Source: Bacteroidetes bacterium HGW-Bacteroidetes-5 | GTDB taxonomy: Bacteria; Bacteroidota; Bacteroidia; Bacteroidales; UBA932 | DNA: 64,000 nt | NCBI GenBank assembly: GCA_002842515.1 | Contig: PHDC01000001.1 | Span: 1,302,001 to 1,366,000, forward strand | Direction: 5' to 3' | Part shown: in pieces, positions 44,558 through 54,517 of the stretch | How positions within the stretch are numbered: the stretch's first letter is position 1 | How the letters are laid out: each line of letters opens with the position of its first letter | Translations under genes and position numbers: made by a program | Notes under the pieces: generated by a model | Database searches by the model: none | Seen by the model: only the letters and a program-made list of their open reading frames with translations | What the model was told of the DNA's origin: nothing

Positions 44558-45748
44558 ATGTCTAAAGAACTTTCACAAAGGTACACAGCACTTGATGTGC
44601 TAAGGGGGATGACTATTGCCGGTATGATTCTGGTAAACAACCCCGGCTCCTGGAAAACCATCTTCCCTCCGCTCAGACACGCCGCCTGGCACGGATGCAC
44701 CCCCACCGACCTTGTTTTCCCGTTCTTCCTCTTTATTGTGGGTGCAGCTCTCGCTTTTGCATTTGCAAAATACAACGACACACTCAACTCATCCTCAGTA
44801 AAGAAGATCCTAATAAGGACGCTATTTATCTTTCTTACAGGACTGGCACTGAATGCTTTCCCCTTCTATAACACAAGTCCCAATCCGGAACTCTCATTTG
44901 GTGAAAACTGGATGGTTTTCCTTCAGAATCTGAGGATTCTTGGAGTTCTTCAAAGAATAGCTCTTTGTTATATGGTTGGTGCACTCATTGCTCTATGGCT
45001 TCAAAAACCAAAGAAAATAATTGTTGCCGGCGTTATCCTTATGTTTTTGCATTGGCTCATTCTGGTCCTTTTTGGAGGTGAAGATCCTTTCTCTAAGGAG
45101 GGTACAATCTCCGGAAACATAGATGTTGCACTTATCGGCATATCCCACGTTTACAAAGGATTTGGAATGCCATTCGAACCCGAAGGATTCCTTGGTGTTC
45201 TCTCCGGTTCAGCCACAGTACTCTTTGGTTATCTCATTGGTGGTCATATCCGTAAGAGTAAGGAGAAGATTACGGCTGTGAGCGACCTCTACACAATCGG
45301 TTTGATCTCGCTTGGTGTAGCTATGGTTATGAGCATTTTCATCCCTATCAACAAGCCTCTCTGGACCCCATCTTATGTTCTTTATGCAGGCGGATGGAGT
45401 GTTTTGATGCTTTCGCTCTTTATCTACTTTATAGACATAAAAGGAAAAGAGAAGATATTCTTCCCATTCAAGGCACTTGGTCTTAACCCGCTCTTCGCTT
45501 TTGCAATGGCAGCTATTATGTCCAGAACATTTAGTCGGATTATCCGCTGGGAGACAACTGTATTGCAAGATGACGGCACTATGAAGGAGACCACCGTCAG
45601 CGCCGCCAACTGGTTTTACCAGCACATTTGTGTCCCACTCCTGGGAAACAACCAATTTGGATCTCTCCTATATGCTCTGCTATATGTCTCAATCTTTACC
45701 GGAATGGCAATATTTCTTTACAAGAAGAAAATCGTTATCAAGCTGTAA
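44558..45748 (+). CDS. DUF5009 / HGSNAT-like acyltransferase family membrane protein
   Basis: The 396-aa protein has ten or so helices. The N-terminus 'RYTALDVLRGMTIAGMILVN', then 'RHAAWHGCTPTDLVFPFFLF' with its catalytic-type His, and 'GVLQRIALCYMVGALI' are features of the heparan-alpha-glucosaminide N-acetyltransferase-like (NagX) family. It probably transfers an acyl group from acyl-CoA to a periplasmic sugar. The precise substrate is unknown. Confidence 0.88.
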   Translation: MSKELSQRYTALDVLRGMTIAGMILVNNPGSWKTIFPPLRHAAWHGCTPTDLVFPFFLFIVGAALAFAFAKYNDTLNSSSVKKILIRTLFIFLTGLALNAFPFYNTSPNPELSFGENWMVFLQNLRILGVLQRIALCYMVGALIALWLQKPKKIIVAGVILMFLHWLILVLFGGEDPFSKEGTISGNIDVALIGISHVYKGFGMPFEPEGFLGVLSGSATVLFGYLIGGHIRKSKEKITAVSDLYTIGLISLGVAMVMSIFIPINKPLWTPSYVLYAGGWSVLMLSLFIYFIDIKGKEKIFFPFKALGLNPLFAFAMAAIMSRTFSRIIRWETTVLQDDGTMKETTVSAANWFYQHICVPLLGNNQFGSLLYALLYVSIFTGMAIFLYKKKIVIKL

Positions 45749-45786
45749 TCCGGAATCGTTAATAATTTATATTTCAAATTTTTAGA

Positions 45787-46296
45787 ATGGCATATATCGG
45801 CTTGCTCTCAGATACTCACTCTGTTTTTGACAACAATCTCCGGGAGTTCTTTAAGGATGTAGATGAGGTTTGGCACGCCGGAGATTTCGGAAATATTGCA
45901 GTATCGGATGCCATCTCTTCGTTCAAGCCCCTGAGAGGGGTTTACGGGAACTGCGATGGTCAGGAAGTGAGGTTGGTTCACCCCTATATCCACAACTTCG
46001 AGTTGGAGGGGATGCGTTTTTTGATGATGCATATCGGCGGATACCCCGGTAGATATGACTACCGGGCCCAGCAACTGATAACCGCTCACAGACCGGATGT
46101 CTTTATCTGCGGCCACTCGCATATCCTTAAAGTTATTAACGACAAAAGAAACAACCTTATCTGCATAAACCCCGGGGCCGCCGGGTTGGAGGGATTCCAT
46201 CAGGTTCGCACAGCACTCCGTTTCCACGTAGCAAATGGTGCACTACACGATATGGAGGTGGGCGAGTGGTCAAAAAATTTGAAGATTTCAAATTAA
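45787..46296 (+). CDS. Metallophosphoesterase, YfcE/MJ0936 family
   Basis: The 169-aa protein has 'GLLSDTHSVFD', 'WHAGDFGN', 'GVYGNCDGQE', 'MMHIGGYPGRYD' and 'CGHSHI', covering the metal ligands of small calcineurin-like phosphodiesterases. It is cytoplasmic, with no signal peptide. It has no lipobox, unlike the larger phosphoesterase at 8074. Confidence 0.93.
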   Translation: MAYIGLLSDTHSVFDNNLREFFKDVDEVWHAGDFGNIAVSDAISSFKPLRGVYGNCDGQEVRLVHPYIHNFELEGMRFLMMHIGGYPGRYDYRAQQLITAHRPDVFICGHSHILKVINDKRNNLICINPGAAGLEGFHQVRTALRFHVANGALHDMEVGEWSKNLKISN

Positions 46297-46307
46297 TCGT
46301 AATTTTG
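46278..46307 (+). promoter_or_regulatory. Bacteroidota-type promoter of S9 peptidase gene
   Basis: TTTG (46278-46281) and TAATTTTG (46300-46307) with an 18-bp spacer fit the TTTG/TAnnTTTG promoter, 52 bp before the ATG at 46360. Confidence 0.5.
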
Positions 46308-46359
46308 TAATATTGATAACAAAAAGATTCAGCCTAACTAAATTCAATTTAAATTAATA

Positions 46360-48798
46360 ATGAAAAAAACTCTTTTAGCTCTTTTGATCTTCTTTACCGG
46401 AGCTTTGTGCTTTGCGCAGCAAACACCGGTTACCAAGGCAAACTATGATCTTGCCGCCAGATTCTCACCTAAAAAGGTTAACAAGCTGGTATTCTCTACC
46501 GCGGTTACTCCTAATTGGTTTAAAAATTCCGACAAATTTTGGTACGTTTGGCAAACTCCCCAGGGAACATTTTATTACATAGCAGATCCTGCTACCGGAA
46601 TTAAGAAGCCGGTGTTTGATAATGCAAAACTTGCAGCCGAACTTACAGAGATTGTTAAGGATCCGTTTGATGCTCAAAACATTCCAATTATGAGGCTCAA
46701 ACTTGTAGATGACAAAAAGTTCACTTTTGAAATCAAGAGCACTCTGGATGTTGAGGTTAAAGATGAGAAGACAGGGAAGCCTAAGAAGGAGAAAAAAACA
46801 CACGGGTTTGAGTATGATATTGCGACAAACAAGCTTACCGAGATTAAAGATTATAAATCTCCAAAACCTTATCCGGGTTGGGGAAATGTATCTCCGGATA
46901 AGAAGGTTGTACTATTTTCAAAGAACTTCAACCTCTACTATATGGATATGGAGAACTTCGAAAAAGCCCGTATCAATGACGAAGACTCAACAATTGTAGA
47001 GCACCAGCTTACTACAGACGGAACAACTGAGTTCGGTTACGGCTCGGGTAACAGCGATTTTTACGCAACAGATAAGGAGAAGAACAAAAGAACCGGTGCG
47101 TTTGCAGTTTGGTCTCCGGACTCCAAAAAGTTTGCATTTATTCGCTCTAACACCTCAAAAGTAAAAGATCTTTGGGTTGTAGATGTACTTGCAGAGCCAA
47201 GACCTAAACTCGAGAGATATAAATATCATATGCCGGGTGAGAGTGACTCTCCATCTAGGCACCTCTACCTGTTTGACCTGGAGAGCAAGAGCTGCAAAGA
47301 GATCAGCACAGCTGCTTTCAAGGATCAGGAGTTAAGGATACACACAGAGCCTGCACTTAAGAAAGATATGTTCGACGAGATTAGACATAGTGTTTGGCAG
47401 GGAGATGTGAACAAATTCTATGTAACCCGTACCAGCCGCGACCAAAAGAGGATGGATTTCTGCGTTGCAAATGTTGCTGCAGATTCTGTAAAACCGCTCG
47501 TTAGAGAGAGTCTTAACACCTATGTAGAGTCAAGAAATGTGAAGTTTGCCTCAAACGGAAGCGAATTTATATTCTGGTCTGAGAGAAGCGGATGGGCACA
47601 TCTCTACCTATACGATTCAAACGGCAAACTGAAAAACGCAATCACTTCCGGTGAATATCACGTAGAGGATGTTGTGGCTGTAGATCCTGCCCTTAAGGTG
47701 GTCTATTTCATAGCAAATGCAAAAGAGAGTGGTGAGAACCCATACTACACCCACCTCTACAGAGTAAATTTTGACGGCAGCAACCTCAAGCTACTTAACC
47801 CCGGCAACTTTAATCACGACGCACTTGCATCTGACAACGGAAAATATTTTGTAAACAACTTCTCAAGAGTAGACACAGCACCAAAATCTACACTTTACGA
47901 CGCTAATGGCAAAAAACTTACAGATCTCGAGGAGGCAGACCTCAGCCAACTCTTTGCAATCGGCTATAAATTCCCTGAGACCTTCACCTTGAAAGCCGGC
48001 GACGGGAAGACAGACCTCTACGGAGTGATGTACAAACCATTTGACTTTGACTCGACCAAAATATACCCAATCATTGAGTATGTATATCCGGGTCCTCAAA
48101 CAGAGGCTGTGAACGCCGCCTGGACAAAGAGTATGGATAGGGTAGACCGCCTTGCCCAGCTTGGTTTTATTGTAATTACTGTTGGAAACCGCGGCGGACA
48201 CCCTGCCCGTTCAAAATGGTATCACAACTTCGGCTACGGAAACCTTAGAAATTATGGTCTGGAAGATAAAAAGATAGCTGTAGAGAAGCTAGCTGCTAAA
48301 CATAAATTTATAGATCAGAATAAGGTTGGTATCCACGGCCACTCAGGCGGAGGATTTATGTCTACTGCTGCAGTTCTGGTGTATCCGGACTTCTTTAAAG
48401 TTGCTGTTTCCAGTGCAGGTAACCACGAAAACAACATCTACAACCGCTGGTGGAGCGAACAGCACCACGGAGTGCTTGAGGTGATTACAGAGAAGAAGGA
48501 CACCACTTTCAAATACAGTATCGACAGAAACTCACAGATAGCCAAAAACCTCAAAGGGAGACTTCTGTTGGTTCACGGAGATATAGACAACAACGTTCAC
48601 CCTGCAAACACAATCCGTATGGTTAACGCCCTCATAAGAGCCAACAAAAGATTCGATATGCTTATGCTACCCGGTCAGAGACACGGGTTTGGAGATATGA
48701 CCGAGTACTTCTTCTGGAGAATGGCAGATTACTTTAGCGAACATCTTATTGGAGATTACAGAGATGAGGTAGAAATTCCGCAACTAAATAACGACTAA
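46360..48798 (+). CDS. S9 family peptidase, DPP-IV type
   Basis: The 812-aa protein has a signal peptide ('LLALLIFFTGALCFAQ'), an eight-bladed-propeller DPPIV N-terminal domain (about 80-500) and an alpha/beta-hydrolase domain. The triad is Ser662 ('GIHGHSGGGFMS'), Asp743 ('HGDIDNNVH') and His775 ('GQRHGFG'). It probably removes N-terminal dipeptides from peptides in the periplasm. The gene has its own promoter-like boxes and is likely monocistronic. Confidence 0.94.
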   Translation: MKKTLLALLIFFTGALCFAQQTPVTKANYDLAARFSPKKVNKLVFSTAVTPNWFKNSDKFWYVWQTPQGTFYYIADPATGIKKPVFDNAKLAAELTEIVKDPFDAQNIPIMRLKLVDDKKFTFEIKSTLDVEVKDEKTGKPKKEKKTHGFEYDIATNKLTEIKDYKSPKPYPGWGNVSPDKKVVLFSKNFNLYYMDMENFEKARINDEDSTIVEHQLTTDGTTEFGYGSGNSDFYATDKEKNKRTGAFAVWSPDSKKFAFIRSNTSKVKDLWVVDVLAEPRPKLERYKYHMPGESDSPSRHLYLFDLESKSCKEISTAAFKDQELRIHTEPALKKDMFDEIRHSVWQGDVNKFYVTRTSRDQKRMDFCVANVAADSVKPLVRESLNTYVESRNVKFASNGSEFIFWSERSGWAHLYLYDSNGKLKNAITSGEYHVEDVVAVDPALKVVYFIANAKESGENPYYTHLYRVNFDGSNLKLLNPGNFNHDALASDNGKYFVNNFSRVDTAPKSTLYDANGKKLTDLEEADLSQLFAIGYKFPETFTLKAGDGKTDLYGVMYKPFDFDSTKIYPIIEYVYPGPQTEAVNAAWTKSMDRVDRLAQLGFIVITVGNRGGHPARSKWYHNFGYGNLRNYGLEDKKIAVEKLAAKHKFIDQNKVGIHGHSGGGFMSTAAVLVYPDFFKVAVSSAGNHENNIYNRWWSEQHHGVLEVITEKKDTTFKYSIDRNSQIAKNLKGRLLLVHGDIDNNVHPANTIRMVNALIRANKRFDMLMLPGQRHGFGDMTEYFFWRMADYFSEHLIGDYRDEVEIPQLNND

Positions 48799-48820
48799 CA
48801 GGCTATTTACACTTTATAAT

Positions 48821-48854
48821 TTTGTTAGTATATTTTTAATTATTTGTATATTTG
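48821..48854 (+). promoter_or_regulatory. Possible promoter of FadL-like gene
   Basis: TTTG (48821-48824) and TATATTTG (48847-48854) resemble Bacteroidota promoter boxes, with a slightly long 22-bp spacer. A second -7-like TAGTTTTG lies at 48905-48912, nearer the ATG at 48936. Confidence 0.35.
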
Positions 48855-48935
48855 TTAATTACTCATTAATGGGTAAGTCAGATATGTTATATTCAATTAA
48901 ATAGTAGTTTTGCCTCCAATTAAAATTAATCAAAT

Positions 48936-50282
48936 ATGAAACTAAAAAAACTATCACTACTTCTTTTAGCTAATTTGGTTGCTCTTAGCCTAATGGCAGA
49001 GGGTTATCAGATAAATTCACAAAGTGCCCGCCAGGTTGGGATGGGCCATCTTGGAACAGCTATGAAGCTTGGCTCGGAGAGTATGCTCTTTAACCCTGCC
49101 GGCCTCTCATTTATGAAAGGTCAATATGAGGTTTCACTCGGAGCAAGTGCAATCTTCTCAAAAGTAAAGTATATGAATGACTCTTACTCTGTTGAGACAG
49201 ACAATCCTATGGGAACTCCTCTCTTCGGATATGCAGGTTTCCGTATTTCCGACAAGTTTTTTGCAGGTATTAGTATTACAAACCCTGTAGGAAACTCACT
49301 GGTTTGGCCGGACAACTGGGTTGGTGCACACCACATTCAGAACATCTCCCTAAAAGCATTTTCGATTCAACCTACAATATCATATAAATTAAACGATAAG
49401 CTTAGCTTCGGTGCAGGTCTTATGGTTGATTTCGGTAGCTTCACAATTGAGAAGGCCCTTACCAGAATGGGCGCACTTAATGCTCTGGGCGGATTAAACC
49501 CCGCTTTCAAAACAGTATTGGATATGTATGCAAACGAGCCATCTGTAACAGCTAAACTGGAGGGTGAATCAAAGATTGCAATGGGATTCAACGCCGGTAT
49601 ACTTTACACTCCAAACGACAAACTGAGCATTGGTGTATCTTACCGCTCAAAAGTTATGATGGAGGTTACAGACGGAATGACAGCCGTAAGTTATGCAGGT
49701 CCAGAGATGCTCTCTATGATTACCACAGTAAACACAATGATGCCGGGTGCAGTTCCAATTCCTCCTATTGATGGCAAGAAGTTCACTGCTGCCCTTCCAA
49801 TCCCATCTAACTTAAATGTGGGTGTTGCATACCAAACAAGCGAGAAATTACTGCTATCTGCAGAGGTTCAATATGTTGGATGGAAAGCTTACGACAAACT
49901 GACTATCGGTTACGGCAGTGATGCAGGAAACCTACAGCTTGTTTCCAACAAAAACTTCAAGAACAGTATGATCTATCGTGTTGGTGGAGAGTACACATTC
50001 TCAGAAAAACTTAACTGGCGTTTTGGAGCAATTTATGATATGACCCCTGTAGACAAAATGCTTTACAGCCCTGAGACACCGGGTGCCAACAAGCTAAGTA
50101 TAACCACAGGTATATCATACAAACCAATTGATATGCTCACTATTGATCTTGGATTCCAGGCACTTGTAGGAGAGAAAGTAAGAGGATATGTTCCGGAAAC
50201 CTGGAACCCTACAGTTAACTTCGTGGGTGACTACAAAGCAACTGCTCTTATTCCTGCTCTTGGCTTTAAGTTCAATTTCTAA
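48936..50282 (+). CDS. OmpP1/FadL/TodX-family outer-membrane transporter
   Basis: The 448-aa protein has a signal peptide and the family start 'GYQINSQSARQVGMGHLGTA' with 'LFNPAGLSFMKG'. The remainder alternates beta-strands of an outer-membrane barrel and ends in 'LGFKFNF' with a terminal aromatic, as needed for BAM insertion. Family members carry hydrophobic substrates such as fatty acids across the outer membrane. Confidence 0.93.
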   Translation: MKLKKLSLLLLANLVALSLMAEGYQINSQSARQVGMGHLGTAMKLGSESMLFNPAGLSFMKGQYEVSLGASAIFSKVKYMNDSYSVETDNPMGTPLFGYAGFRISDKFFAGISITNPVGNSLVWPDNWVGAHHIQNISLKAFSIQPTISYKLNDKLSFGAGLMVDFGSFTIEKALTRMGALNALGGLNPAFKTVLDMYANEPSVTAKLEGESKIAMGFNAGILYTPNDKLSIGVSYRSKVMMEVTDGMTAVSYAGPEMLSMITTVNTMMPGAVPIPPIDGKKFTAALPIPSNLNVGVAYQTSEKLLLSAEVQYVGWKAYDKLTIGYGSDAGNLQLVSNKNFKNSMIYRVGGEYTFSEKLNWRFGAIYDMTPVDKMLYSPETPGANKLSITTGISYKPIDMLTIDLGFQALVGEKVRGYVPETWNPTVNFVGDYKATALIPALGFKFNF

Positions 50283-50291
50283 AAAAATAAC

Positions 50292-50299
50292 TACTTTTG
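50292..50299 (+). promoter_or_regulatory. Possible -7 box of selenium operon
   Basis: TACTTTTG fits TAnnTTTG, 16 bp before the mnmH ATG at 50316. The -33 region is not clear. Confidence 0.35.
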
Positions 50300-50315
50300 C
50301 CATAGGGAAAAGACT

Positions 50316-51362
50316 ATGCCAAAAGAGATCCAAATTGACCTGTTTTTAGAGTTATCTAAAACAAATCCGATAATAGATGTCAGATCCCCGGGAGAGTATG
50401 AGCACGCTCATATTCCCGGGGCTCTTAATTTACCCCTGTTCTCCAACGAAGAGAGGGCAGAGATTGGTACAATATACAAACAGAGAGGGCGGGTGAAAGC
50501 TGTGCAGAGGGGTCTGGAAGTGGTGGGTCCCAAACTGGCAGGGTTTGCAAAGTTCGCACTGGCGCTCAAGAGTGACAATATCCTTATACATTGCTGGAGA
50601 GGTGGGATGAGAAGCTCATCTATGGCCTGGCTTCTGGAGCAGGTGGGCATAGAGTGCACGCTGCTCACCGGGGGTTACAAAAGTTACCGTGGTCACGTGC
50701 TAAAGAGCTTTGAAAAACCGCTTAAGATTGTTCTTTTAGGGGGATATACCGGCTCGGGAAAGACAGATCTAATAAAGCTGTTAAAAGAGCAGGGGGAACA
50801 AGTTCTGGATCTTGAGGGGCTGGCTTGCCATAAAGGGTCTGCATTTGGAGCAATTGGCCAGGGGGAGCAACCCTCTAGCGAACAATTTGAAAACCTACTC
50901 TCCCTGGAGATGGAGGCTCTGGATGGTGAGAAGGTGGTGTGGATAGAGGATGAGAGCCGCAATGTTGGCAAAGTGTTTGTCCCCGAACCCCTTTGGAGGC
51001 AAATGAGGGTATCGCCCCTTGTAAAAGTAGAAACCCCATTTGAGGCTCGTGTAGAGAGACTTATGAGAGATTATGGCTCTTATCCTGTAGAGATGCTGGC
51101 TGCGTCAATTAAGAAGATAGAGAAGCGGCTGGGTTACGATAAGTGCAAACTTGCGCTTGAGGCCTGCGAAAGAGGAGATCTCGAAATTGCTGCACAAATC
51201 TCGCTGCTATACTACGACAAAGCTTACGGCAATCAACTAGAAACAAGGTTTGGAGAGACTCTCCCACACCTGCCTTCGGTAAATTTTGACGGAGGCAACG
51301 CAGTTGAGTTTGTAGAGAGATTAAAGAAGATTGCTCAAGATATTAACTTTGGGGCTTTATAA
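50316..51362 (+). CDS. mnmH: tRNA 2-selenouridine synthase
   Basis: The 348-aa protein replaces sulfur of 2-thiouridine-34 in tRNA with selenium from selenophosphate. It has an N-terminal rhodanese domain with the Cys loop 'LIHCWRGGMRSSSMAWLLEQ' and a C-terminal P-loop domain 'GGYTGSGKTDLIKLL' followed by 'LDLEGLACHKGSAFG'. It heads a three-gene run with a YedF-like gene and selD. Confidence 0.95.
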   Translation: MPKEIQIDLFLELSKTNPIIDVRSPGEYEHAHIPGALNLPLFSNEERAEIGTIYKQRGRVKAVQRGLEVVGPKLAGFAKFALALKSDNILIHCWRGGMRSSSMAWLLEQVGIECTLLTGGYKSYRGHVLKSFEKPLKIVLLGGYTGSGKTDLIKLLKEQGEQVLDLEGLACHKGSAFGAIGQGEQPSSEQFENLLSLEMEALDGEKVVWIEDESRNVGKVFVPEPLWRQMRVSPLVKVETPFEARVERLMRDYGSYPVEMLAASIKKIEKRLGYDKCKLALEACERGDLEIAAQISLLYYDKAYGNQLETRFGETLPHLPSVNFDGGNAVEFVERLKKIAQDINFGAL

Positions 51363-51390
51363 ACAGCCCAAATAAATCTGACGAAATAAG

Positions 51391-51747
51391 ATGAATGAGA
51401 GAGATTTAAACAGAAAAATTGCCTTAATGATTACTCGTGACGGAATGGGAGAGGCCACAGGAGAGCTGAGTCATATCCTCATCAAAAACTACCTTACACT
51501 TTTAAAGAGCGAAAACAGAGTTCCGGCATATATCTGCCTCTATGCAGATGGTGTAAAACTGGCGTGCAGAGAGTCTAATGTTGCTCAGGAGCTTAAAGAG
51601 CTGGAGCAGGCCTGTTCTAAGGTGATAATCTGCAAAACTTGCCTAAATTTTTACAACCTCCTGGATAGCGTTGAGTGCGGAACAGTTGGTACAATGCTAG
51701 ATATAATTGATGTGCAGCACAATAGCACTAAGGTCATAAATCTATAG
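51391..51747 (+). CDS. YedF-like selenium-associated DsrE-family protein
   Basis: The 118-aa protein corresponds to the DsrE-like C-terminal half of YedF ('GMGEATGELSHILIKNYL', 'YADGVKLAC', 'VIICKTCLNFYNLLD'). The TusA-like N-terminal half of full YedF is absent. The conserved 'CKTC' may handle sulfur or selenium. The position between mnmH and selD supports a role in selenium supply; the exact function is not established. Confidence 0.85.
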   Translation: MNERDLNRKIALMITRDGMGEATGELSHILIKNYLTLLKSENRVPAYICLYADGVKLACRESNVAQELKELEQACSKVIICKTCLNFYNLLDSVECGTVGTMLDIIDVQHNSTKVINL

Positions 51748-51757
51748 AGTATAATAA

Positions 51758-52792
51758 ATGGACACAATAAGACTCACCCAGTTTAGCCCGGGAGCGGGAT
51801 GCGGCTGCAAAATTGCCCCAAAAGATCTTGAGGAGATCCTTAAAAACAGTCGTTCTCAAAAGGTGTTTGAAAATCTTCTCGTCGGGAATGACAGTAAAGA
51901 TGATGCCGCGGTATTTGATATTGGTGATGGACGAGCCATAGTGAGTACAACAGACTTCTTTACACCTATTGTGGATGACCCGTTTGATTTTGGAAGAGTG
52001 GCAGCTACAAATGCAATCTCAGATATTTACGCAATGGGTGGAACTCCGCTTATGGCAATTGCTATTCTGGGGTGGCCTCTGGATAAACTCCCTGCAGACA
52101 TTGCAGGCGAGGTGATTTCGGGTGCCAGAAGTGTATGCGACACTGCAAATATTCCGCTTGCGGGGGGTCACAGCATCTCCAGTGCAGATCCCATTTTTGG
52201 CCTTGCAGTAACCGGTCTGGTAGATATCTCTCTGGTAAAGAAGAACAATTCTGCAACAGATGGGTGCCTGCTTTTTCTCACAAAACCTATTGGAATTGGG
52301 CTGGTAACAACTGCAGAGAAGTTTGGAGTGGCTCAGGAGAGCGACAAAGCAATCGCACTGGAGCTAATGACCACCCTTAATACCCCGGGGATGAATCTGG
52401 CCCGTATTGAGCAGGTAAAGTCTATGACAGATGTAACCGGGTTCGGCCTGTTGGGTCACGCCCTGGAGATGGCACAAGGGAGCAACTTAATGGCGGTAAT
52501 CCGGTACGATATGGTCCCAAGGATTCCGGGGGTAGATAACTACATCAAACAGGAGTGCATTCCGGGTGGTACAAACCGCAACTTTGCAAGTTACGGCACT
52601 AAAATATCTCCACTTACAAAACAGCAGACAGCACTTCTATGCGACCCGCAAACCAGCGGAGGGTTGCTCATTGCAATAGAGCCTCAGGGAGTGGATGAGC
52701 TAAAAGCTCTTGCCGCCAAAGAGAGCTTCACAATTACCGAGATAGGATTTCTCACAGCCAAGAGTGGTGACTTCGATATTCAAGTAATCTGA
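51758..52792 (+). CDS. selD: Selenide, water dikinase
   Basis: The 344-aa protein makes selenophosphate from selenide and ATP. It shows '[10 protein letters not shown]' near the N-terminus with the catalytic Cys (no Sec codon seen), 'DDAAVF', '[14 protein letters not shown]', '[13 protein letters not shown]' and 'DPQTSGGLL'. It feeds MnmH, two genes upstream. No selA or selB occurs in the window. Confidence 0.96.
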   Translation: MDTIRLTQFSPGAGCGCKIAPKDLEEILKNSRSQKVFENLLVGNDSKDDAAVFDIGDGRAIVSTTDFFTPIVDDPFDFGRVAATNAISDIYAMGGTPLMAIAILGWPLDKLPADIAGEVISGARSVCDTANIPLAGGHSISSADPIFGLAVTGLVDISLVKKNNSATDGCLLFLTKPIGIGLVTTAEKFGVAQESDKAIALELMTTLNTPGMNLARIEQVKSMTDVTGFGLLGHALEMAQGSNLMAVIRYDMVPRIPGVDNYIKQECIPGGTNRNFASYGTKISPLTKQQTALLCDPQTSGGLLIAIEPQGVDELKALAAKESFTITEIGFLTAKSGDFDIQVI

Positions 52793-52797
52793 TTTGT

Positions 52798-52805
52798 TAT
52801 CTTTG
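52798..52805 (+). promoter_or_regulatory. Possible -7 box of DUF1343 gene
   Basis: TATCTTTG fits TAnnTTTG, 26 bp before the ATG at 52832. The -33 element is not clear. Confidence 0.35.
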
Positions 52806-52831
52806 TAAATAACTAACACAACAATTGAACG

Positions 52832-54001
52832 ATGATGAAAAAAATCTTAATGCTTGCCCTAACAGCTGTTATAAGCTTTACGGCTTTGGCCCAGGGTGTT
52901 ATAACCGGAGCCGAGTCGGTTAATGAGTACCTTCCTCTTTTAAAGGGGAAAAAGGTTGCCATTCTAACCAACCAGACAGGTATTATCGGCAAAAGCCACC
53001 TTGTAGATTCACTTGTGAAACTCAAAGTTAATATCGTTGCAATTCTCTCACCGGAGCACGGTTTCCGTGGCGAGGCAGATGCAGGGGAGCACGTATCCAG
53101 TTCGGTTGACGAGAGGACAGGAATTCCAATAAAATCTCTCTATGAAGGTAACACGGGCAAACCATCTGCAGACCTTATGAAGACAATAGATGTGCTTGTG
53201 TATGACCTGCAGGATGTGGGAGTGAGGTTCTACACTTACCTTACCACAATGGCTCGTATGATGGAGGCGTGTGCAGAGAACAAGGTTAAGATGATTGTCC
53301 TGGACAGACCTAACCCTATTGGTTTTTATGTAGATGGTCCTATCCTGGATATGAAATACAAATCGGGAGTGGGCTGGTTACCAATCCCAACCGTTCACGG
53401 AATGACTCTTGGAGAGCTTGCTATGATGATCAATGGAGAGAAGTGGCTTACAAACGGAATTCAGTGTAATCTTACAGTAATTAAGTGCAAAAACTACACT
53501 CACGCAACTCTATATGAACTCCCTGTGAGACCCTCTCCCAACCTGCCGGATATGAGATCTATCTATCTTTACCCATCTACCTGCTACTTCGAAGCTACTC
53601 CGGTTAGCCTGGGCCGTGGTACAGATGTTCCTTTCCAGATTTACGGCCATCCCAATATGAAGGGCTACGATTTCAAATTCACTCCGCGCAGTATTCCCGG
53701 AGCTAAATTTCCGCCACAGCTTAACCGCGAATGTTACGGGGTAGATCTAAGCAAAAAACCTTCGATAGAAGAGATCAATAAAGCCGGGATAAATCTGGAG
53801 TATGTAATAGATGCATACAACAACCTAAACCTGGACGACCACTTCTTCCGTTCGTTCTTCGAACTGCTCATTGGCCGCGACTATGTAAGGAAGATGATTA
53901 AAGATGGAAAATCTGCAGCAGAGATCAAGGCTATGTGGGCAGATGATGTTGCGAAATTCAAGATCCAGCGCAAACCCTATCTTCTATATCCGGAAAAATA
54001 G
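52832..54001 (+). CDS. namZ: DUF1343 exo-beta-N-acetylmuramidase (NamZ family)
   Basis: The 389-aa protein has a signal peptide ('MLALTAVISFTALAQG') and the DUF1343 landmarks 'ILTNQTGI', 'SPEHGFRGEADAGEHV', 'YDLQDVGVRFYTYLTTM', 'ILDRPNPI'-like 'VLDRPNPIGF', 'VHGMTLGELAMMINGE' and 'PSPNLPDM'. Members of this family were shown to release terminal N-acetylmuramic acid from peptidoglycan fragments. A cell-wall recycling role in the periplasm is inferred. Confidence 0.9.
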   Translation: MMKKILMLALTAVISFTALAQGVITGAESVNEYLPLLKGKKVAILTNQTGIIGKSHLVDSLVKLKVNIVAILSPEHGFRGEADAGEHVSSSVDERTGIPIKSLYEGNTGKPSADLMKTIDVLVYDLQDVGVRFYTYLTTMARMMEACAENKVKMIVLDRPNPIGFYVDGPILDMKYKSGVGWLPIPTVHGMTLGELAMMINGEKWLTNGIQCNLTVIKCKNYTHATLYELPVRPSPNLPDMRSIYLYPSTCYFEATPVSLGRGTDVPFQIYGHPNMKGYDFKFTPRSIPGAKFPPQLNRECYGVDLSKKPSIEEINKAGINLEYVIDAYNNLNLDDHFFRSFFELLIGRDYVRKMIKDGKSAAEIKAMWADDVAKFKIQRKPYLLYPEK

Positions 54002-54032
54002 AGTTGCTATAACTTAAGAATCCGCCAAGGGC

Positions 54033-54449
54033 TTAGAAGGTGATTTCGCGTGATTCGTCGTCAAGAACAGATATCTGCACTTTGAGAGTATCATCGGGCA
54101 ATATCTGTTCTATCTTTTCCGGCCACTCAATAATACAGAGCTCTCCGCTATAAACATACTCTTCAAACCCTATGTCAAAAGCCTCCGAGAGCTTGTCAAT
54201 TCTATAGAAATCAAAATGATATACCGGTGACCCATCTGCCTTCAAATACTCGTTAATAATTGAGAATGTGGGGCTGTTCACACCATCTACCACCCCCAAA
54301 ACCTTACATAAAGCCTTGGTAAAGGTGGTCTTTCCCGCCCCCATAGAGCCGTAAAGCGCAATAATCTTATGGTTGCCCGCCATCTCCAAAAAGTTGGCCG
54401 CCGCTTTTTCTATCTCCCTTAAACTCCTAAAAACGATCCTATTTTGCAT
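54033..54449 (-). CDS. tsaE: tRNA threonylcarbamoyl adenosine complex ATPase TsaE
   Basis: The 138-aa P-loop protein has Walker A 'YGSMGAGKTTFTKALC', 'VNSPTFSIINEY', 'YHFDFYRI' and the family 'IEWPEKIEQ'. It assists TsaB/TsaD in t6A37 synthesis and pairs with the Sua5/TsaC-type enzyme at 42147. It converges with the DUF1343 gene. Confidence 0.95.
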   Translation of the reverse strand: MQNRIVFRSLREIEKAAANFLEMAGNHKIIALYGSMGAGKTTFTKALCKVLGVVDGVNSPTFSIINEYLKADGSPVYHFDFYRIDKLSEAFDIGFEEYVYSGELCIIEWPEKIEQILPDDTLKVQISVLDDESREITF

Positions 54450-54517
54450 TCTTCTAAATATATGCCTTCAAAAAACTCAATGCAAATATAGATAACTTTA
54501 GGCCCTAAGATATATTG

